Shown here: one piece after another, positions 55,131 to 63,673 of the stretch
How positions within the stretch are numbered: position 1 is the stretch's first letter
Layout: every line of letters begins with the position of its first letter
DNA from: DATBGO01 sp963695645
Lineage (GTDB): Bacteria > Actinomycetota > Actinomycetes > Streptosporangiales > Streptosporangiaceae
NCBI GenBank assembly: GCA_963695645.1
Contig: CAVOHC010000012.1
Coordinates: 1 to 64,000, forward strand
Length of the DNA stretch: 64,000 bases
Direction: 5' to 3'
Program-made: the position numbers and the translations under genes
Notes under the pieces: generated by a model
The model's database searches: none
Told to the model about the DNA's origin: nothing
What the model saw: only the letters and a program-made list of their open reading frames with translations

Positions 55131-55974
55131 ACCCGGACACGCTGTCCTCGACCGGCTGCGCGCGGTGCGCGGCTTCGTGCTGGACATGGACGGAACCTTG
55201 GTCCTCGGCGACCGTAACAACGAAGGAATCCGCGCGCTTCCTGGTGCCGTGCAGTTCGTCCGGCTCCTGGCGGATCGGGGTACGCCATTCTGCGTGTTCA
55301 CCAACGGCACCGTGAAGACCCCCGGGGAGTGCGCGTACGCCCTGCAGCAAGCCGGCTTCCCGGTGCCCGACGACGCCGTGCTCACCCCGGCCACCTCCGC
55401 GGCCGAGATTTTCCGGCGGCAGGGGCACCGGCGGGTCATGGTGCTCGGCGGCAAGGGCATCACCGAGCCGCTCGAGGCCGCCGGCATCGAGACGGTCCCG
55501 CCGCTGCGCGGCACGACAGTGGACGCCGTCTTCGCTGGCTGGTACCGGGAGGAGCTGACCTTCGATGCGCTGGAGGCCGCCTGCTTCGCGGTGCTCGAGG
55601 GAGCGAGCTTCTACAGCGCCTCCCAGTCGCCCTACTTCGCCACCGCGGAGGGCCGCACGCTCGGAACCTCCCGGGCGATCAGCGCCGTCGTCAGCGACCT
55701 CACCGGGGCACGGGTGACCGTGGTTGGCAAGCCGGCCCTGCAGGCGCTGCAGGTAGCGGCGTGGCACCTCGGCGTACCGGCCTCGGAGCTGGCCGTCGTG
55801 GGAGATGACCCCGAGCTGGAGGTGCTGATGGCACACCAGGGTGGCGCGCTGGCCGTTGCCGTCCACACCGGGGTCGGCCACGCGGAGTCGTTCATGGATC
55901 TCCCCGAGGACGTGCGCCCCCACCTCGACTTGGCCGACGTGGGAGTCCTGGCAACGCTCCTGGTCAACGGCTGA
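55123..55974 (+). CDS. HAD-superfamily (type IIA) phosphatase
   Basis: 283 aa. HAD motif I FVLDMDGTLVLGD, motif II FTNGT, motif III K in VGKPAL, motif IV VGDDPELEV; the C2 cap between them makes it an NagD/p-nitrophenylphosphatase-like member. The start overlaps the carboxyltransferase stop by 8 bp, so it is the last coupled gene of the operon. A phosphatase beside an ATP-dependent phosphotransferase suggests it handles a phosphorylated intermediate or side product (inference). Confidence 0.9.
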   Translation: MPEPGHAVLDRLRAVRGFVLDMDGTLVLGDRNNEGIRALPGAVQFVRLLADRGTPFCVFTNGTVKTPGECAYALQQAGFPVPDDAVLTPATSAAEIFRRQGHRRVMVLGGKGITEPLEAAGIETVPPLRGTTVDAVFAGWYREELTFDALEAACFAVLEGASFYSASQSPYFATAEGRTLGTSRAISAVVSDLTGARVTVVGKPALQALQVAAWHLGVPASELAVVGDDPELEVLMAHQGGALAVAVHTGVGHAESFMDLPEDVRPHLDLADVGVLATLLVNG

Positions 55975-55989
55975 CCATCCCTGCACCCT

Positions 55990-56290
55990 CGCGGAGCCAG
56001 TCCTCGCGTCGTTGTCGCCGATCCCGTGCGGCATATGCCGGGCCCGCGACGAACTCGCTGCGCTCGGCCTCGTCGCGACCGACCGTCCCGCCGAACTGGC
56101 CGACGGCATCGTCGCGGGCGCGGGCGACCTGATCACGGCCGGCCAGAACGACCGCATCGAGGCCGGGGAACCCGGACGGCGGCTGGCCAGCCGCGACGTG
56201 CGACGGATCGACGCGTGGGAGGACAGAGCAGTTGAACGGGCCACGCAGCAGGCCCGCGTCGAGGAGGCTGGCGTCAGCGGGAGCGAGCGT
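55990..56290 (+). pseudogene. Conjugative relaxase (MobF-like) fragment
   Basis: The plus strand encodes ADGIVAGAGDLITAGQNDRI and EAGEPGRRLASRDVRRIDAW. This pattern (DGxxAGxGDxIxTRxNDR...xNxDxWxI) is from the helicase part of TraA/MobF relaxases. No start, nuclease domain or neighbours remain; it runs into the 3' end of the ligase gene. Confidence 0.45.
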
Positions 56291-57737
56291 CGTCGCGGAG
56301 CGGGTTCTTGAGGATCTTGCCGATGGTGTTCTTCGGGAGGCTGTCCATCAGGTAGACGCCGTGCGGGATCTTGAATCTGGCGAGTGCGGGCCTGCAGTGC
56401 TCGATCAGCTCGTCCGGCGTCGCGTGCGCGCCGGGCCGCAGCAAGACATATGCGACGGGCTGTTCACCGTAGACCGGGTCGGGACGGCCGACGACAGCAG
56501 CCTCCTGGACGGCGGGGTGCTGGTGGAGGACGGCTTCGATCTCCTTCGGGTAAATGTTCTCACCGCCGCGGATGATCATGTCTTTCTTGCGGTCGACCAG
56601 CACAAGGTAACCGTCGGCGTCGAGGTAGCCGACGTCGCCGGTGTGCAGCCAGCCGTCGCTGAGCGCCTCGGCTGTTGCCCCGGGCTTGCCGAGGTAGCCG
56701 CGCATCACGTTCGGCCCCCGGATCACGACCTCGCCGATCTCGCCTTGTGAGAGGTGCTGTCCGGCGCCGTCGGCGATCGCGACCTCCTGCCCAGGGAACG
56801 GCAGCCCGACGGTTCCCGGCTTGCGCCTGCCGTGCAGCGGGTTGATCGTCGACGCTACGGTCCCTTCCGACAGGCCGTATCCCTCGATCATGGGGACGTG
56901 GTAGCGGCGCTCGAACTCGCGGATCGCACCGGCGGGCATCGGTGCCGCGCCGCACACGACGAACTGCAGCGACGACAGCTCGGGTTTCACCTCCGGCGGC
57001 AGCGAGTTCAGCACCAGGTAGATCGTCGGCACCGCGGAGAAGTAGGTCGGCCGGTGCGTCTCGACTTGCTGCCAGAACGTTTTCGCGTCGAACCGGCTGA
57101 GGATGACGGTCGAACCGCCAGCGGCAAGCGGAGACACAACGCTGGCCATGATCCCGTTCACGTGGAACAGCGGCAGTACGAGCAGCACGCGCGTCGCCGC
57201 CCCGATTTCCAGCGCGGTGACGAGCTGATCGGTCATCGCGGCAAGATTGGCGTGGTCGAGCATGACCCCCTTCGGCCGCCCGGTCGTGCCGCTCGTATAC
57301 ACGAGCAGGGCGAGATCGCCGGCTTCGGCCCGCAGCGGCGGCGCCGGGCCGTCGAGGCCGCCGACATCCTCGACCGGGATGAGACGAACGCCTGTTCCAG
57401 ACAGCTTCCCAGCCGAGATGGCGTCGGCGATCACGACCTTCGCCCCCGAGTCCGCCAGCTGGTAGCCTGCCTCGCCGGTGGTCAGCGCCGGGTTGACCGG
57501 GGTCACCGCCACGCCCATGCGCCACGCCGCGAACAGCGTGAGTACCATCTCCACGCAGTTCGGCAGCATCGTCGCGACGACGTCACCGGCGCCGACGCCC
57601 AGCGTAGCCAGCCCGCCCGACAGCCGCTCGACGGCAGCCGCGAACTCGCCAGAGGTGAGGCGTATGCGCTCGTCCTCGATGCAGGCGCCGTCCGGTGACG
57701 CCTCCGCGCGCAGCCGCCAGACCTGGCCAACGTGCAC
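56274..57737 (-). CDS. Class I adenylate-forming acyl-CoA ligase
   Basis: 487 aa. Fatty-acid/aryl-CoA ligase-like: VYTSGTTGRPKGVMLDHANL (P-loop), LPLFHVNGIMA, EGYGLSEGT, GWLHTGDVGYLDADGYLVLV, RKKDMIIRGGENIYPKEIEA and the C-terminal lysine in KNTIGKILKNPLR. Shorter than acetoacetyl-CoA synthetases. It is on the minus strand, 12 bp downstream of an acetone carboxylase gamma-subunit remnant, as if it once ended an acx-ligase operon; it could activate acetoacetate or another oxo acid. Substrate not decidable. Confidence 0.88.
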   Translation of the reverse strand: MHVGQVWRLRAEASPDGACIEDERIRLTSGEFAAAVERLSGGLATLGVGAGDVVATMLPNCVEMVLTLFAAWRMGVAVTPVNPALTTGEAGYQLADSGAKVVIADAISAGKLSGTGVRLIPVEDVGGLDGPAPPLRAEAGDLALLVYTSGTTGRPKGVMLDHANLAAMTDQLVTALEIGAATRVLLVLPLFHVNGIMASVVSPLAAGGSTVILSRFDAKTFWQQVETHRPTYFSAVPTIYLVLNSLPPEVKPELSSLQFVVCGAAPMPAGAIREFERRYHVPMIEGYGLSEGTVASTINPLHGRRKPGTVGLPFPGQEVAIADGAGQHLSQGEIGEVVIRGPNVMRGYLGKPGATAEALSDGWLHTGDVGYLDADGYLVLVDRKKDMIIRGGENIYPKEIEAVLHQHPAVQEAAVVGRPDPVYGEQPVAYVLLRPGAHATPDELIEHCRPALARFKIPHGVYLMDSLPKNTIGKILKNPLRDDARSR

Positions 57738-57749
57738 CGCGACATCCTC

Positions 57750-57875
57750 TCAGCGTGCGTCCGGCGCGGGCCGTTCGGGGAAATCGGAGTAGAACGCGTC
57801 GATGTCCGGCTCGAAGTCGAACATGACCGGGTGGCCCGGCGGGGCCTCGACCTCAAGCGGCGACCAGCAGCCGAG
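57750..57875 (-). pseudogene. C-terminal remnant of an acetone carboxylase gamma subunit
   Basis: The last 41 codons of a lost gene, ending 12 bp before the ligase start: EVEAPPGHPVMFDFEPDIDA followed by FYSDFPERPAPDAR and a TGA. This is the conserved end of AcxC (VEAPxPxYPVxxDFxPDIDAFYxxW). An upstream in-frame TAG closes it. It shows a second, now broken, acx locus on the minus strand. Confidence 0.75.
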
Positions 57876-58014
57876 CTAATCATACTCGCGCAAACCCCAT
57901 CCACCGCGGGGTCGCATCGATGGTAGCGGCCGTAGATCTCCTGCTGCCCAGGTACGTCCTGTTCGAGAGGCCTTGGGCAAGCTCAAAACGGCTACATCTC
58001 GTCAGGGCCAATCA

Positions 58015-59169
58015 TCAGGTTGGCCGGCGTGCGGGTTGCTCCGTCTGGGTCAGCCGCAGCACGTCGGCGATCCGGACGGCGAGTTCGAGGTGGAACCGGT
58101 CATCCGGATTGTGCAGGTCCATGGCTAGTAGCTGTTCGATGCGCCGCAGCCGGTACCGGAGCGAGTTGACGTGCAGGTGCAGGGCATCGGCGGTCCGCTG
58201 CAGGTGCCGGTCGTGGGCGAGGTAGACACGCAAGGTCCGGATGTGCTCGCTGCCGCGTCGCTCGTCGGAACTCAGCAGCGGGGCCAGCGCCGGCAAGACG
58301 CAGGCCCGCAGTCCCTCGGGGTCGAGTGACCGTGCCAGCATCCCGTAGATGCCAAGCTCCTCGCGGGCCAGAACAGTGCCTCCGGCCTGCCGGCCCCGGG
58401 CCAGCTCAAGGGCGAGTGCGGCGTCCTGGTAGGAGCCGGCGTAGTCGTCGAGGCTCAGGCACGGCGCGCCCAGGCCCGCCGACAGCTGCATCCCGTTGAG
58501 CATGGCCGTTGCGTCGGCCAGCGCCGCGCGCAGCCCGTGCAGCAGCACGCCTCGATCGGGACACGTCTGCGGGACGAGGACAACGGCCGCAGCACCCGCC
58601 AGGATAACGATCGAGTGCGGAAAGTGCCGCCCAACGGCGTCTTCGACAACCTCAAGCGCCCGCCTGGTGAGCACCGGCGGGCGGCCTAACAACGCCTTGG
58701 GGCCCACGTGTATGCCCACGCAGCACACGGCGCGCGGTGACTCGAGGCCCAGGCCCAGCAGGGATGCGCGGACCGCGAGCTCATGCCGGTCGCTAGCGGG
58801 CCGCAGCAAGTCGATGAGGAACTGACGGTGCAGCCGCTGTTCCGTCTCGTAGCGTTCCCGGCGGCGCGACAGATGCAAGGCGAGGATGCTGCTGGCCGCT
58901 CCGAGCAGCTGAACGCCGGATTCGTCCAGGTCCCGGCCGCGGTGCGCGGTGAGTGCGCCCAGAGACACGTCCGCCGTGGCCAGCGGATGCTCGGCGATCA
59001 CCGGCGTGCCCGCCCCGCCGGCACACGCCACCACCCGCCCCAGCGGATCGCGCAGTTCGAGCCCGATATCCAGCTCACCTGACAGCAGCGCCAGAGCCTG
59101 CTGCACGTCGGCGCCGGTCAGCAGGATGGTCGCGAGCTGCTGCAGGAGCACCAGTGTCGTGAGCGCCAT
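58015..59169 (-). CDS. PucR/CdaR-family transcriptional regulator
   Basis: 384 aa. N-terminal region with a DPLGRVVACAGG sensor-like segment, a central GGDEF-like region (CVGIHVGPKALLG, AAVVLVPQTCPDRG) and the C-terminal helix-turn-helix RTADALHLHVNSLRYRLRRI of PucR/CdaR proteins. It diverges from acxABC, with 137 bp between start codons, and is the probable activator of acetone carboxylase; analogous acx operons often have a dedicated activator (here not the sigma-54 type). Confidence 0.88.
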   Translation of the reverse strand: MALTTLVLLQQLATILLTGADVQQALALLSGELDIGLELRDPLGRVVACAGGAGTPVIAEHPLATADVSLGALTAHRGRDLDESGVQLLGAASSILALHLSRRRERYETEQRLHRQFLIDLLRPASDRHELAVRASLLGLGLESPRAVCCVGIHVGPKALLGRPPVLTRRALEVVEDAVGRHFPHSIVILAGAAAVVLVPQTCPDRGVLLHGLRAALADATAMLNGMQLSAGLGAPCLSLDDYAGSYQDAALALELARGRQAGGTVLAREELGIYGMLARSLDPEGLRACVLPALAPLLSSDERRGSEHIRTLRVYLAHDRHLQRTADALHLHVNSLRYRLRRIEQLLAMDLHNPDDRFHLELAVRIADVLRLTQTEQPARRPT

Positions 59170-59201
59170 AGCGCCTCCACAGCTTCAATCCCCCTCGTCC
59201 G

Positions 59202-59245
59202 CAACCTACAACGTCGGTGGCCCGGTGTGGAGGTTGCAGACGTTG
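59202..59245. promoter_or_regulatory. Two interleaved inverted repeats between pucR-type regulator and acxA
   Basis: CAACCT (59203) pairs with AGGTTG (59231) and CAACGTC (59209) pairs with GACGTTG (59239). They sit midway between the divergent start codons of the regulator and acxA, as expected for an activator or operator site controlling both. Confidence 0.4.
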
Positions 59246-59306
59246 CCGATGTCGGCCAGGGCGGCGGATTGTCGAGAGATACGTCGCCGGAGAGGAGCCC
59301 CCGCCG

Positions 59307-61466
59307 ATGAGTTCGCCGGAAGCCAGCACCTCCACCGGGTCCGCCCGCATCCTCGCTGTCGATGCCGGGGGGACCATGACCGACACGTTCGTCGTAGACG
59401 AACGCGGGGCCTTCACCATCGGCAAGGCGCAGACGACCCCGCATGACGAGAGCATCGGGATCGTTGCTTCACTGCGGGACGCGGCAGGTTACTGGAACCG
59501 GCGGGCCGAAGACATCGCCCCGGACCTGCGGGCGGCCGTTTACTCGGGGACGGCCATGCTCAACCGCCTCCTGGAGCGCAGCAGCACTGAGCGCATCGGC
59601 GTCATCGTCACCGCCGGCATGGAGGACTACCTGCAGCTCGAGCGGGCCGTGCAGACCTACGCGGGCTACCACTACGCGGACCGCCTGCACGCGGTCACCC
59701 ATGTGCACAACGAGCCGCTCGTGCCCCGTCGCCGGATCCGCGGCGTGCGCGGCCGGATCAGCTTCTTCGGCGAGGAGGTCATCCCGCTGTACGAGCAGGA
59801 GGCGGAGCAGGCCGTGCGGGAACTGCTCGACCTCGACATCACCTCGCTGTGCATCTCGTTGCTGTATTGCTACCGGGACCCCCGCCACGAGAACAAGATC
59901 GCTGACATCGCCCGCAGGCAGATCGGGGCCCGCGGTCTGGACATCCCGGTGTTCACCTCTTCGACGCACTCGCCCGTCCGCGGGGACCTCGCGCGTCTGA
60001 ACACCCTGCTCGTCGAGCTGTATGCGGCGCGGCCGAGCCGGCAGCAACTGCTCGGCATCCGCGCCCGGCTCGAGTCCGAGCTCGGTTCGCACGCGCCAGT
60101 GCGGGTGTTGACGTCGTACGGCGGGACGATCTCCCCGGACCACCAGTCGCTAGTCTCGACCATCGTCTCCGGTCCCATCGGTGGACTGATCGGCGGCGAC
60201 CGGATCACCGCCGAGCTGTACGGCGGCATCAACGTCGTGTGCACAGATGTCGGAGGCACGTCCTTCGACGTCGGCCTGATCTCCGAACGGGTCGTGGCCA
60301 CCCGCACCGAGCCGATGGTCGCCCGGATGCTGTTGGCGCTCCCGCACGTGGCGATGGACTCCATCGGGGCCGGCACCGGGACCCGCATCCGAGTCGATCA
60401 AGCAGTACAGCGAGTGGTGCTCGGCCCGGACTCGGCCGGCAGCCGCATCGGCGTCTGCTGGGAGCCTGGCGGCGAGACCGTGCCGAGCCTCACCGACTGT
60501 GATGTGGTGCTCGGGTACCTCAACCCCGAGTACTTCCTCGGCGGCGAACTCGAGCTCGACGTCGACCGGGCGCGGCAGGCGCTGCTGGAGCAGGTCGCCG
60601 CGCCGTTGGGAAGCACCGACGTCGAGGCCACCGCGCTCGGCGTGGTGCGCCTCCTCGAGACGCAGATGCGCGATCACTTGACCGGCATGATCCTCGGCAT
60701 GGGTTATGCCCCGGAGAACTACCAGCTGTTGTCCTACGGCGGTGGCGGCCCGTTGCACGTGGCCGGCTACACCGACGGGATGGGGTTCCAGTCCGTGAAG
60801 GTGCCGTCGTGGGCGGCCGCATTCTCGGCGTTCGGCGGTGCCTGCGCCGACTACAGCTATCGCTACGACCGGTCGGTGGATCTGCTTGTGCCGCCGGATG
60901 GCGACCACGCCGGTGTCATGAAGATGCTCACGCAGACGTGGGAAGCGTTGCACGAGCAGATCACCGCCGACGCCCAGCGCGAAGGCATCGATCCGGCGCA
61001 GCTCATCTTCACGCCGAGCGTCCGGATGCAGTACTTCGGCATGCTGGACGACCTCGAAGTGCAGGCCGACCGGCTCACCGGCGACCCGAACGCGGACCTG
61101 CGGCACCTGATGGACGACTTCGACGACCTATTCTCCAAGGTCTTCGCGAGAGCTGCCCGCAGCCCCGAGTCGGGCTACTTCATCACAAAAGCGATCGGCG
61201 TGGGGACGTACAAGACCGACAAGCCGGTCATCCCGGAGTTCCCCGAGTCAGCTCCCCGACCGTCCAGCTCAGCGGAGAAGGGCGTCCGGCGCATATACGA
61301 GCATAACTGGACCGACGCGAGGCTCTACGAGATGGACGAGCTGGTCTCGGGCAACGTGATCGAGGGACCGGCGATCATCGAGAGCCCCGCCACAACTTTC
61401 CACGTCCCCACCGGCAGGTCCGCCAAGCTCGATCGCTACCGCGTGTTCGAGCTACACCACGGCTGA
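59307..61466 (+). CDS. acxA: Acetone carboxylase, hydantoinase A/oxoprolinase-type subunit
   Basis: 719 aa. Hydantoinase A-family subunit with an actin-like ATPase fold: ILAVDAGGTMTDTFVVDE (phosphate-1 loop), TDVGGTSFDVGLI, LSYGGGGPLHVAGY. In acetone carboxylase this subunit binds ATP and phosphorylates acetone and bicarbonate; the complex makes acetoacetate, consuming one ATP to AMP and two Pi. AGAGGAG precedes the ATG. First of three coupled genes (13 bp to acxB). Acetophenone carboxylase or related ketone carboxylases are alternatives, but the AcxC partner favours acetone carboxylase. Confidence 0.88.
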   Translation: MSSPEASTSTGSARILAVDAGGTMTDTFVVDERGAFTIGKAQTTPHDESIGIVASLRDAAGYWNRRAEDIAPDLRAAVYSGTAMLNRLLERSSTERIGVIVTAGMEDYLQLERAVQTYAGYHYADRLHAVTHVHNEPLVPRRRIRGVRGRISFFGEEVIPLYEQEAEQAVRELLDLDITSLCISLLYCYRDPRHENKIADIARRQIGARGLDIPVFTSSTHSPVRGDLARLNTLLVELYAARPSRQQLLGIRARLESELGSHAPVRVLTSYGGTISPDHQSLVSTIVSGPIGGLIGGDRITAELYGGINVVCTDVGGTSFDVGLISERVVATRTEPMVARMLLALPHVAMDSIGAGTGTRIRVDQAVQRVVLGPDSAGSRIGVCWEPGGETVPSLTDCDVVLGYLNPEYFLGGELELDVDRARQALLEQVAAPLGSTDVEATALGVVRLLETQMRDHLTGMILGMGYAPENYQLLSYGGGGPLHVAGYTDGMGFQSVKVPSWAAAFSAFGGACADYSYRYDRSVDLLVPPDGDHAGVMKMLTQTWEALHEQITADAQREGIDPAQLIFTPSVRMQYFGMLDDLEVQADRLTGDPNADLRHLMDDFDDLFSKVFARAARSPESGYFITKAIGVGTYKTDKPVIPEFPESAPRPSSSAEKGVRRIYEHNWTDARLYEMDELVSGNVIEGPAIIESPATTFHVPTGRSAKLDRYRVFELHHG

Positions 61467-61479
61467 CAGGAGGAGCAGC

Positions 61480-63663
61480 ATGGCCGACAGCCCATCCGCC
61501 GCCACCAGCCTCGCGACACGGTTGGCCGCCTCCGAGCAGCGCCACGCCGAAACGGGCCGCTACAAGGGCATCGAGCACCTGACCTTGAAGGAGGAGGACC
61601 ACTTCCGCTATGAGCGGGTATGGGCCGAGCTGCGCGGCGCCCTCGTCAGCGCCCGCGAGACCGCACTGCATATCTCCGCGTCGCCGATCGTGCGGAATAT
61701 CGGTGAGCTGTGCTTCGCCCTCTACACGCCTGAGGGCGACTCGGTCGTGGTCTCCACCGGCATCATCACGCACGTCCACACGATGTCCGAAGGCATCAAA
61801 TTCATGATCCGCCAGGGCTACGAGGATAAGCCCGGCATCGCCGAGGGCGACATCTACTGCAACAACGACCCGACCCTGGGAAACGTGCACACCACCGACG
61901 TGCACACCATTATCCCGGTGTTCCACGACGGGGAGCTGATCGCCTGGGTCGGGGGTACGGCCCACCAGGTCGACATCGGCGCGGGCACGCCCGGCCATGA
62001 CCCGGTCGCGTCCGCCAACCGGTACGAGGACGGCTTCTACGTCACCTGCGAGAAGGTGGGATCGAACCACGAGCTGCACAAGGACTGGCTCGTCAAGGCT
62101 GCTCGCAGCGTGCGCACACCGATGTACTGGGCGCTGGACGAGAAATGCCGGATCGCAGGCTGTTACATCGTCGCCGAGGCCCTGCACCGCCTGATCGACC
62201 AAGAGGGCCTCGACTACGTACAGCCATTCATGGACGAGGCGGTCGAGGAGGGCCGGCAGATCTTCCTCGCCCGCATCCGGGAGCGTCTAGTCCCGGGTGA
62301 ATACCAGACCGCCTCGTTCATCGACATGCCAATGGCTGATAAGGCGTGGCACCCGGAATCGCGTGTCGACCTGCTCATGCACGCACCGCTACGGCTGACC
62401 ATCGGTCGCGGCGGTGAGTTCCATATGTCCATGGACGGGGCGAGCGGGACAGTGAACGCTCCCTTCAACGCCTCTGAGGGCTCCATGCAAGGGGCGCTGT
62501 GGGTGCTTATCACGCAGACACTGATCTATGACGGCAAAGTGAATGATGGCGCCTACCTCGCCGCCAAGCATTACTTCCCGCCCGGAAGCTGGTGCAACGC
62601 ACAGGACCCGGCACTGGCCTACGGCACCCCGTGGGCATTTCTCATTCCATCGTTCACCGGCCTTTTCCGCTGCCTGTCCCGCGGCTACTACAGCCGCGGC
62701 TACCGGGAGGAGATCGTCACCGGCTACGGGTTCACCGGCGACCCGCTCCAGGGCGGCGGGCTGCTCGCCGACGGCACGACGTACTTTCCGGTGTCGAACT
62801 TCGAGTTGTGCTCGGTCGGGCTGGGAGCCCGCGGGACGATGGACGGCCTTGACGCCGCATACGCCATGTGGAACCCCGAGTCCGACATGGGGGACGCCGA
62901 GGTCTGGGAAACGATCGAGTCGGGCCTGCTGTACCTGTCCCGCAGGTTCAAGCCGGACACCGCCGGTTACGGCAAGTACCGCGGCGGTTCCGGCTGGGAG
63001 GCCCTGCGCTACGTGCACGGAGTGGCGAGCTTGCAGTTGTACTCCTTCCGGGAGGGACGGGCCTTCCACGGAGGGGCTGGCATCTTCGGTGGTTACCCCA
63101 ACTCCGCCGACTACAAGGTCTGGGCCCACAACACGAACATGCCGCAGCTGGCAGCCGCCCAGCAGCCCTATCCGCTCGGCGAGTATTCGCCGTCAGCCTC
63201 CGAGATCGATGCGCTCGTGCAGGGCGACATCACCCGCGTCAACGAAGGGCTCATGTTCCCGGAGGTCTTCGGCAACAGCGACCTGTTCCTGTCCCTGTTC
63301 TCCGGGGGCCCGGGCTACGGCGACCCGCTCGAGCGCGACCCGGCCGCGATCACCCACGACGTCGAGCGGCACGTCTACCTGCCCGAGACCGCCCGCCGCG
63401 CGTTCGGCGTAGTCGTGGACGCCAACGGCGAGGGACCGGTGGTAGACGAGAAGGCGACCGCCGCCGAGCGCGACCGGCTGCGGCAGCGGCGCGCCGCTCG
63501 GGCCGTCCCATATGACGACTTTTACCAGCGGGAACGCGCCCGGCTGCTGGCAGGCGCCTTGATCGCACCAGTGAAGCTGATGTACCGGCAGTCGATGGCG
63601 TCCCCAGACTGGGCCCGCGAGTTCCGCAGTTTCTGGGACCTGCCCGACACCTTCGACATGTAA
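61480..63663 (+). CDS. acxB: Acetone carboxylase, hydantoinase B-type subunit
   Basis: 727 aa with an AGGAGGAG ribosome binding site. Hydantoinase B family; in acetone carboxylase this subunit holds a manganese site where phosphoenol-acetone and CO2 join. A metal-binding set HTTD (H137, D140) and H162 in GGTAHQVDIG is visible, at the spacing expected for the family site. Other family blocks: NIGELCFALYTPEGDSVV, CNNDPTLGNVHTTDVHT, GASGTVNAPFNASEG. Acts in the cytoplasm as part of the alpha2beta2gamma2 complex. Follows acxA by 13 bp. Confidence 0.9.
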   Translation: MADSPSAATSLATRLAASEQRHAETGRYKGIEHLTLKEEDHFRYERVWAELRGALVSARETALHISASPIVRNIGELCFALYTPEGDSVVVSTGIITHVHTMSEGIKFMIRQGYEDKPGIAEGDIYCNNDPTLGNVHTTDVHTIIPVFHDGELIAWVGGTAHQVDIGAGTPGHDPVASANRYEDGFYVTCEKVGSNHELHKDWLVKAARSVRTPMYWALDEKCRIAGCYIVAEALHRLIDQEGLDYVQPFMDEAVEEGRQIFLARIRERLVPGEYQTASFIDMPMADKAWHPESRVDLLMHAPLRLTIGRGGEFHMSMDGASGTVNAPFNASEGSMQGALWVLITQTLIYDGKVNDGAYLAAKHYFPPGSWCNAQDPALAYGTPWAFLIPSFTGLFRCLSRGYYSRGYREEIVTGYGFTGDPLQGGGLLADGTTYFPVSNFELCSVGLGARGTMDGLDAAYAMWNPESDMGDAEVWETIESGLLYLSRRFKPDTAGYGKYRGGSGWEALRYVHGVASLQLYSFREGRAFHGGAGIFGGYPNSADYKVWAHNTNMPQLAAAQQPYPLGEYSPSASEIDALVQGDITRVNEGLMFPEVFGNSDLFLSLFSGGPGYGDPLERDPAAITHDVERHVYLPETARRAFGVVVDANGEGPVVDEKATAAERDRLRQRRAARAVPYDDFYQRERARLLAGALIAPVKLMYRQSMASPDWAREFRSFWDLPDTFDM

Positions 63664-63673
63664 GGAGCCGACG

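Noticed and set aside
59469..61106. Long minus-strand frames under acxA
   Set aside because: Mirror frames of a conserved high-GC gene.
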